A stretch of 64,000 nt of DNA, taken from contig JAPNXP010000011.1 of NCBI GenBank assembly GCA_028753945.1, positions 3,100,001-3,164,000 on the forward strand, read 5' to 3'. This document shows, in pieces, positions 56,515-64,000 of the stretch. Every line of letters starts with the position of its first letter. The stretch's first letter is position 1. Source of the DNA: Hexactinellida sp. DTS-2022 (Eukaryota > Porifera > Hexactinellida). The notes below the pieces were generated by a model, which was given only the letters and a program-made list of their open reading frames with translations, did no database searches and was not told the origin of the DNA. The position numbers and the translations under genes are program-made.

Positions 56515-57446
56515 AATTTGGTTAAATTAAAGTTGTAATCATATTTAAAATGACATATCCATGATATACCAATTGAAGAATCTAATCATATCGAAACCCA
56601 ATTTAGTGTGTATATTGAAATGTTTGTGAATGTACAAAATGAATGTGGAAATTATGAATCGGTACGAATACTTTGGGTACTAAGTGTAAGAACTGATAAC
56701 ATTGTTTTTTCTTTATTTCTTGTCTTCATTATTCATTTAATATTCTTCAGTAGTTATAATTTAATGTTAATACAATAAATTTAACAGTTTAACTCTAGTT
56801 CTAATTAGAGTTTAATTGTAGTTGAAATTAAGCCTAATATCACTTTGCTCAATCAATGAAATTGGGTTTCGATTTAGTTCTCACAGTTGTGTTTGTAAAT
56901 AGGCAATGAATTAATTCATTGTGCCACAACCAGAGAGAAAATAGGATTTCGAGAACTGCTATTAGGAGAAGTGTGAATTCTTATTGTATTTATAGCTTAT
57001 AATTTCCCATCGATTATCTTTCATATTTTATTTATGTGCCTGTCAAGTTTTAAATTGTGTTTACTCTGTGTTAATATGAATAAGTTGTTGATTGCTTATA
57101 ATACGCTAGGCACCTGTCTTTAAGAGAAACTCATCGCTACTAAAATTCAGATATGTAAATTTCGTTTAGCTGATTAATTCTGGACACACAGTTCACAAAC
57201 TAACGAAAAAGAATTGCCTTTAGTGATACATACACTACCCGGCCAAAGATATTTGAATGTAATCATTTGTATTCAAACATTCAATATTCTAGCAGCATAT
57301 TAACATTTATGGATGCTTCAACATGGATGTTTTGCATGAAATTATAAAATAGCAAAATGTTTGAATTTTCATTTTTATGGAATCATTATCTATATACTCA
57401 GCTAATTATATATACATTTTCTGTTAATTATGAGCCAATTAGAATA
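56515..57446. other. No feature seen
   Basis: AT-rich DNA without TIR pairs or supported reading frames. Confidence 0.45.
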
Positions 57447-57580
57447 CAGTCGACTTCGCTTGATAGAGCCACCTCGGGACCAGGATGTTTTGACCCGATT
57501 AACCGAATATATTTTAAGCCAAACTGTAATTCTGTCCTATAATCCTGTCAAATTTTGACCCGATTAAGCGGAGTTGACTG
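57447..57580. mobile_element. Tc1/mariner-type MITE, copy 2
   Basis: CAGTCGACTTCGCTTGATAG and a matching right end (GCGGAGTTGACTG), flanked by TA. Same family as 48604-48705. Confidence 0.8.
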
Positions 57581-58071
57581 TATATAAATTCTGATTTGCA
57601 TTCCCCATGGTTGTATCACTCTATGCGCATAATTTCAAGTTATTACTATCATTTTCTACTGAGATATACCGTCACATTTCCATTTATACCAATTGTGCTA
57701 CAATTGGCAGAAACTAAAATGCCATTACTCACAATATTTTCGAATTTATAACTTTAGTAAGATATTTACAGTCAATTCTGAGTAGTTTAAGCAGTCATCA
57801 ACTTGTTAGCTGACAAAAATTGTTCAAATACTTTTGGCTGGTTATTGTAGTTGATAAAAGTTCTTCAGTAAAGTTGTACCTGATGCTCGTAAAATAAGCG
57901 ATCAATTCCTTATTTAATATAATTCCAAGCCTTAAAAAGAGATTCTTTGAAACCATACTCCTAATGAAATGTTCCGCGCTCCTATAGATCCCGCTTGATA
58001 TTCCTTACATAAAATATATATTTAATACTCTTTATATCCATAGGCTTTCAATCTTACAAGGCTTTCAATAG
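57581..58071. other. No feature seen
   Basis: AT-rich; presumably intron or flank of the exon that follows. Confidence 0.4.
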
Positions 58072-58367
58072 AACTTCGCTATTTGATTCCGATTGTGAGT
58101 CAATCTGTTCATTCTGTGCATTTGCTTCAACGTAGCGAACAACTTGCTCATCTATCAACCCATATTCCTTTTGGATATCGTTTTACTACTAACTCTTTTC
58201 CTCTTAAAGAATCATTAAAAATTGAATTTACAATCCCAACATTATCTTCTCTAGAAATCTCTGGGGTACGTAGCGCCCATATATCTAAACAAATTGTTTC
58301 TGACGACGATAAAAAATGCAATCATACATCAGTATCAAATCTAATCGATTCACGCTCAGTTGCTAAG
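58072..58367 (+). CDS. Probable internal exon of an unrecognised host gene
   Basis: It is bounded by a CAATAG acceptor (an alternative TTACAAG lies ten bases upstream) and an AAG/GTAAAT donor. It is open for 98 codons and ends in phase 0. The peptide includes VSQSVHSVHLLQRSEQLAHL, STHIPFGYRFTTNSFPLKES and ISGVRSAHISKQIVSDDDKK; it is hydrophilic and Ser-rich with no transposase motif. A second exon candidate at 62913-63057 starts in the matching phase on the same strand. I do not recognise the family. It stands out from the surrounding TE-derived DNA by clean splice signals and balanced codons. Confidence 0.5.
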
Positions 58368-58787
58368 GTAAATTATATTATATTAATTTTATGCTATTAT
58401 TATGGTGGCCTAATAATATATAAACAGTTGTAAATATACAATTTTCGTTATAAGATGTTTATAACGACTGTATGTATTAGACTTCAGCCTTCAGCCTTCA
58501 AATATTTTTGGACCTAGAATTTGAACCTATTATATAAAACTCGTATCATTTGAACACAACTTTACTTCCCATAGATTCTTAAATTTACCATACAAGTAGA
58601 TTGAGTGGCTTCCAATACTATAATTTATATTCAATTATTATTATTATTTATTAATATTATGATAATTATGATAATTATTATTATTAATTATCATTAAATT
58701 ATAATGGCCATTTTTTAAGCATTTATGTCTCAGTGAAGATATTCTCACCAGGGAATATTTGTCTCGACTTAGGAAGAAACCAATAAG

Positions 58788-58980
58788 CAGGGGTTTATCC
58801 AGGAGCGCGCCATACGCCTAGAGGCGTCTAAATTGGGCAATGTTTGCGTTTAGGAGCGCGAAAACTGCTGAAACTCCACATAGAGTAATACAAAACTAAC
58901 CTTTTAGGCGTACAAAATTCATACTCTAGTGACCTTAGGGCAATTAGGAGCGTACAATTTGAGTCCTGTATAATACCCTG
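58788..58980. mobile_element. hAT-like MITE, 193 bp, TSD CCAATAAG
   Basis: CAGGGGTTTATCCAGGAG at the left and, reverse complemented, CAGGGTATTATACAGGAC at the right, flanked by perfect CCAATAAG (58780-58787 and 58981-58988). It is the full-length relative of the MITE inside the RAG1-like gene. Confidence 0.92.
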
Positions 58981-58988
58981 CCAATAAG

Positions 58989-60859
58989 GCCAGTTAAAAT
59001 AAATTAATTGATTATCCGGATTTTTTCATAAAATTACGGACGGCGGACGGAATTTTATTTTTATTTTTTATTTCCATTCATATGAAAATAACATTGTCTG
59101 TCCTATGCCAAACAATAAATATTATTATTTTATTTTTTTCGAAAATCACATAACAATGTTTAATTATTAAATAATGTTCTAAAATACAAGGCTTATTAAA
59201 AATTGATACATTAGGAGTACTTTCACAAGTTTATAGCTAATATTTTGTAAGATTATGTTAATAACATAACAATTAAATATTTCCCGACGGGGGATCAAAA
59301 TTGGGACCGACGGAGATGATAAACAAGTTATTTATTTTATGTGGCCTAATATACGTGATTTATTTTTCCTAGTTTTCGAGATAGACGGACATTTAATAAA
59401 TATTTGCTTACTTGGCGTAACTTTCTATTTTTTCTGGATTCAAGGCTCCATGTTTATTTAAAATACATCAAAACTAAATAGACATTCCTTTTTCTGTTAG
59501 TCTTTCCTTCCTATTGTTCGAAGTCCCAAAATTTAATTTCATTCTTCAACTGCTGATTAGTCACCCCAATTGTTTATATTTATCTTACATAATTATTTTT
59601 ATCCTGCATACGTTTAATTTATCATCTTAGTTTAAATTCAAACTATCAAATACTTCTTCAAATGATTAGACATTTTTTCCCCTAAATCTGAAGAGATATT
59701 TTGCTTTCCTTTATAGATACTATTTACTTTTCCAATATAATGAAATGTTGTGCATTTCTGTCTTTTGTCGTTTAATTCAATCAAATTCCATTTATCCTGA
59801 AAACTAGTTAAGTTGGAATTTTACCTGTCAGTATTCATATATATTATTTATTGACATCCGGTTTGAACGCTTTCACACCGGTGAATCGCGCTCCCAATAA
59901 TTTCAACGGCTGGTGTTTGATTATTTTGAGTCACACTTAAATAAATTACTAAATTGTTGTTTCTCTGTAGCTTGTCAGTTTGTTTGTTTGGCAAATATCT
60001 TATTATGATAGGGAAATTATGAATGTATTTTTAACACTAGCTTCAAATGGTTTTAATGTTTAAGCAAATGAGCTAACTATATACCCCGGTAAAATTTGTC
60101 TTCACTAACTGCAGTTAAGTATTAACCATGCTCGTACTAGCAAGACACTCTACTGTACTATATTAATATTTATGTAATAATTAATTTGTAAATATAGGGA
60201 GTGTGTGTTTAAAGATGAAGGAATAAAATTTTAACTGAACCACAAGCCGTTCAAATTAATGGGAGCGTGATTACACCGGATGCACGTTTATACTGCAACG
60301 TGACTTTTAAGAACTGAATAATTGAATTTTAATCTTACGACCTATTTAATTTTATTGAATCAATCACTCGTTTTCTGTTGATATATCACTTCAAGACAAT
60401 TGTCATCAAACATAATATTCTGGAATTATTTTGGAGATTTTTTGAACTGGAAACTGAGAGATATGACCTCAAGCATTGAAATCACGTTTCCATAGCAACA
60501 GAGGAATGTGTCAACATTCCATAATTGATTCTGAGATATTTTATGTAAATGACTCCTAGATGGGTTAGTCACAGCGATTTGTTTTAAAAAGCGAAATTGA
60601 ACATTTTACATGCGTTCAAAGTTTCGGCATATTTGGACTATTAGACAATATAGTGACTTAATTTCGCCCAAGTGGCACCTCAAAAATATGCGTCTTGTAC
60701 ATGACTACCTTTATAAAAAACAATTACATAAGTAGAAGCACCCTTGGATTACTTATTTCGAAGAATAATTGAATTGCATCTATTTAGTTGACTATACTAA
60801 TTAATCCCTGGTCCATAAATTTGAGTGCGTATCATTGCCTTATTGTATAGAATGCTATG
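58989..60859. other. Intron-like AT-rich DNA, no feature seen
   Basis: Lies between the two exon candidates. There are no supported frames and no element ends that could be paired. Confidence 0.4.
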
Positions 60860-60955
60860 GCCAAACTGTAATTCTGTCCTATAAATCCTGTGAAATTTTG
60901 ACCCGATAAGCGGATAAACCGATTATCCTGTGGCTCTATTAAGCGGTGTTGACTG
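60860..60955. mobile_element. Truncated Tc1/mariner-type MITE
   Basis: The right part (GGCTCTATTAAGCGGTGTTG) and internal CCAAACTGTAATTCTGTCC match 57447-57580; the left terminus is missing. Confidence 0.7.
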
Positions 60956-61320
60956 TATACACATATCCATACAGGTTTTGTTTTAGTAGTATAGATTTCT
61001 AAATTGCTAACCAACTTCAATTGACTAGTAAACATCAAATTATTTATTATGTAAAATGGACCTCACTATCAAATTATTATATTCTTATTCAATCTCCTCT
61101 CATAATGTATTATGAATCGAGTAAATGATTTACTTCCTCCAACTATTGATTACAAAATCATTGGTTTGAAGGGATCAGAAACAAAAAATTAAATTGAGAA
61201 TGGTACGATTGTGACGCGTTTGGAAAAAGCTTCAGAGCTAAATTTAGGTCTATTACCGACATTTACAGGGAGACACTACATAGCGAGTTAAAAGGTTATT
61301 ACATGTATATAGGATAAGAT

Positions 61321-61980
61321 ATGCTTCAAATCCTGCTTCACAATAATCTATGCGATCCTTGCAGTACAACCACTGATATTTGGAGTTCAAAGAGTCAGCA
61401 CGCTTTTATTAACTTAACCCTGCATTTCATCAAAGGAGGAGAGCCAAAGGCAGCTATGTTGCGTTGTTCCCATATGATGTGCCACATTCCTCTGAATAAA
61501 TTGCCAAAATGTTACGCATGATCGTTTCTGATTGGATTTTGGTAGGAAACTCCACTTATTGATGCGAGATAATGCCCCAAGTATGACTGACAACAACCTC
61601 TCTAATCCAGTTTGTTTTTACACAAGTGGCATTGAATTCCATTTTTGAACAAAGTGGCGTACAATCAATGATAGACTTTGAACTTGAGTTTGTACCCAAT
61701 GTTGTCTATACTTGCCATTAGATATTTGAGCCCACCCTGTGGTTCACTTCTAAGTGAACGAGCATTCAAAATGCGAGTAAGATTTCGGAAGGGGATATAA
61801 TTCGTTTGCTCCCTCCTAATATAGAGAAGCTCTTGTCCTCAAGTATAACCTCCGAGCTATTGGTTTTGGCTCATTCAAATTTCCACAACCACCTCATGAA
61901 GTAGTTCTTCCGGACCAAAACGTAGAAGTCAAACAAACTGATGGGGACGATGAAGTTTCTCAACAAATAGAGTAACATAT
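61321..61980 (+). pseudogene. hAT transposase relic
   Basis: 61321-61521 encodes TTDIWSSKSQHAFINLTLHF, a good match to the segment around the first catalytic Asp in hAT transposases of the ZBED1/hobo type. Downstream fragments (LSNPVCFYTSGIEF-like and RAFKM words) are broken by stops. It lacks termini. It is unrelated in sequence to the hAT gene at 28114-32046. Confidence 0.7.
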
Positions 61981-62369
61981 TGTTAGTTAATAAGTGATCA
62001 TGTATGGTGGATTCTGGTTATTAGCACATCGTCGGGAACTGCGCTTAATGTGGTTGTAACCGGCATGTTCTTATAACCTACATGATTATATAGGGTATAT
62101 GGCAACCGTTTTCCAACATAGCTTTCTTATATCCGATATGTTCTTAAAACTGGTGGCTATATCCGACATCTACTGTATTAGCTATTCACTTCGAAACATA
62201 TTTAGTTGTCTTTAAGGCAGAACCGGTTTTCTTTGTAATCCTGGTTTAATTGTTTAGTACTCAACGGTTTGATATATGTTTTCGAACCCAAATAAGCCCC
62301 GGCTAGTTCAGATACTTAAGCCGGGGCCGGGCCCCGATGGATGTTCATAGTATTATTATACAATCCGAA

Positions 62370-62843
62370 AAGGGACGTCGCCACGGGGGGGGGGGGGGGG
62401 GGCATTGCCCCCCCCCCCCCTGGTAGAAATCCTCGCCCCGGTGCAATGCCCCCCCTGGTAAAATATATTGAACTATTTTATTTCTCTGATTCATTGATGC
62501 TATTGAATCCAATTTAATGAGTTCACATTTTCCAATCCATTTGAGTCATATCCCTGTACGAGGCTCCAATTTTCCCCTGTACATTGGTCAAGATCCCTAG
62601 ATACCTCAAAGAATTTTCTCGCTCTCTTTGCGAGCTCGTCTAAAATGTAAATCTACACTTATATTGAAACAAATTACACTAACCAAAGCATTTTCATACT
62701 TTGCAGGACATTAAACTAGAAAGCTTCATCTTTATCGCATAGTTTTTGGTAACGTCAACTGCTACATCTAACACCAATATAATGTTTGCCCCCCCTGGCA
62801 ATTTCTGTTCCCCCCCAGGTGAAAATTCCTGGCAACGTCCCTG
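62370..62843. mobile_element. hAT-like MITE, 474 bp, TSD AATCCGAA
   Basis: AAGGGACGTCGCCACGGGG at the left and, reverse complemented, CAGGGACGTTGCCAGGA at the right, flanked by AATCCGAA (62362-62369 and 62844-62851). It carries long G- and C-runs and a fragment of the GTACAGGG family. Confidence 0.88.
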
Positions 62844-62912
62844 AATCCGAACCAAAATATTTCTACTATATGGTATTATTCTCAAGTTATTTAATGATTC
62901 CTCTTTCCTTAG

Positions 62913-63057
62913 TCACACAATTTGGAAAACATTGTTAATCCCGACGCTATTTTCAAATTAGAGTCTTTAACTCTAATGGAATCTCCTAATACAGACAGAA
63001 GAAAGCTCAGACGAAAATTTAAAAAAGTCATTGTTAACGAACAAGAATTTTTATTAG
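62913..63057 (+). CDS. Probable second exon of the unrecognised host gene
   Basis: A strong acceptor CTCTTTCCTTAG and a donor TTAG/GTAAAT bound 145 bases open in the phase left by 58072-58367. The peptide contains NLENIVNPDAIFKLESLTLM, ESPNTDRRKLRRKFKKV and IVNEQEFLL; the basic RRKLRRKFKK could be a nuclear localisation signal. It ends in phase 1, so the gene continues beyond the last visible exon. The family is not recognised. Confidence 0.55.
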
Positions 63058-63401
63058 GTAAATATGTTTTATTTAATATATCTAATCGTTGCCGATGATT
63101 CTTTCTACACTTTATTACGGATAAATTTGCACTGCTAAATAAGACTCACTGAAGCAGGTGGAAACCTAGATAAACAATCCTTTACAAAAACAATTTACTA
63201 TTGCTATAGTTTTTTTGAAACTGGACACATGAAAAATGATGGTAAATGTAATTTGTTTGATGAATCTCTGTTCTTGCATAATTTTAGTCAGGGCCACATT
63301 TATGGTGGGGAATTCTTAGTTAAAGCCCTGGGCGCACCACATATAATGGTCCCCACATCTAAGAGTTGCAGTAATCGGGCTTATCTGCCAATTATTCCAG
63401 G

Positions 63402-63777
63402 CATAGGCGCCAAGTTTGGGGTTTTGGGGGGGGCCGGCCCCCCCATAATTTTTATTGGGGGCCCCCCCATATTGTTGATCGGCCCCCCCATTTTGTTGAT
63501 TACCCCCTCCCCCCCATATTGCTGATTGGGGGGCTGGGTGGTCACTGGGAGCGACCTCCCGGACCTTTCGGTGGTTTAATTTTTGTACGAAAGCGGTCCT
63601 TTTGATCGACCAAGGCATGATAGAGGGTGAGAATCACGTTTGTTTACTCAATATATCCAGATTTTGTTTCTGAAGAAACAAATCTGGAAACATTTAGCAA
63701 ACCTCCCAGTGGCCCCCCCAGACCCCCCAAGTGGGCCCCCCATCTTTGATTATATATTCCAAAACTTGACGCCTATG
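63402..63777. mobile_element. hAT-like MITE, 376 bp, TSD ATTCCAGG
   Basis: CATAGGCGCCAAGTTTGGGG at the left and, reverse complemented, CATAGGCGTCAAGTTTTGG at the right, with perfect ATTCCAGG (63394-63401 and 63778-63785). The interior is dominated by G/C runs. Confidence 0.9.
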
Positions 63778-64000
63778 ATTCCAGGCAATCAGTAGATGCA
63801 TGCCAAAGATTCTGGGTGCAATTCTTATTTCGCTTTACACACTAGAGAATCGAAAAAGTTTGCTTGTTTTACATATATTTCGATACATACGTCTTTAATT
63901 TATTTTCTACAAAATTAGCTTTAATACATTGATATAAAATTGTTCGTATATTTTAATTCCTTGATGACTGGACCAAGAACTAAATTCCTCGACTGCCCAT

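Noticed and set aside
63229..63618. Proline- and glycine-rich frames on both strands
   Set aside because: They run into the C/G-run MITE at 63402-63777 and have no domain.

Overview
This is an AT-rich metazoan window, most likely from an invertebrate: the visible introns are only about 60 nt, and families typical of invertebrate genomes are mixed together. It is almost entirely mobile DNA. I saw no bacterial operons, rRNA, tRNA or CRISPR. The species cannot be fixed from sequence alone. Most boundaries below come from reading terminal inverted repeats (TIRs) and target-site duplications (TSDs) by eye.

Layout. 1-4.1 kb is a triplicated 1.4-1.5 kb repeat. 4.2-7.6 kb is a long-TIR foldback element carrying nested MITEs. 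10.17-13.37 kb is a compact, well-bounded Transib/RAG1-like transposon: it has a 5-bp TSD TGAAG, identical 14-bp TIRs that begin with the V(D)J heptamer CACAGTG, and a RAG1-core-like transposase broken by one frameshift and by a 185-bp hAT MITE. 14.9-15.5 kb is a PIF/Harbinger relic. 15.7-22.1 kb is a set of nested elements: foldback, then hAT MITE, then P-like transposon. 23.5-27.2 kb is a second P-like THAP transposon with introns. 27.9-32.1 kb is a hAT transposon split by a minisatellite-bearing MITE and a second MITE. 32.9-36.4 kb holds Helitron-like repeats and minisatellites. 36.4-38.9 kb is an internally deleted P-like element. 40.1-43.9 kb is a MULE whose coding part is strikingly GC-rich. 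44.2-47.7 kb is a P-superfamily transposon with one uninterrupted 851-aa THAP transposase. 48-64 kb holds MITEs, a mariner relic, a hAT relic and two probable exons of an unrecognised host gene on the + strand (58072-58367 and 62913-63057).

How the parts relate. The four P-superfamily copies plus two MITEs let TSD length be compared: five of six show a flush 7-bp duplication and one shows 8 bp, against the classic 8 bp of Drosophila P. The complete element at 44.2-47.7 kb could in principle move its MITE at 50.9-51.7 kb, which shares its ends. The Transib/RAG1-like element is the most interesting object here, because it combines an exact RSS heptamer, RAG1-type catalytic motifs and a RAG1L-like C-terminal zinc motif with the absence of any RAG2 partner.
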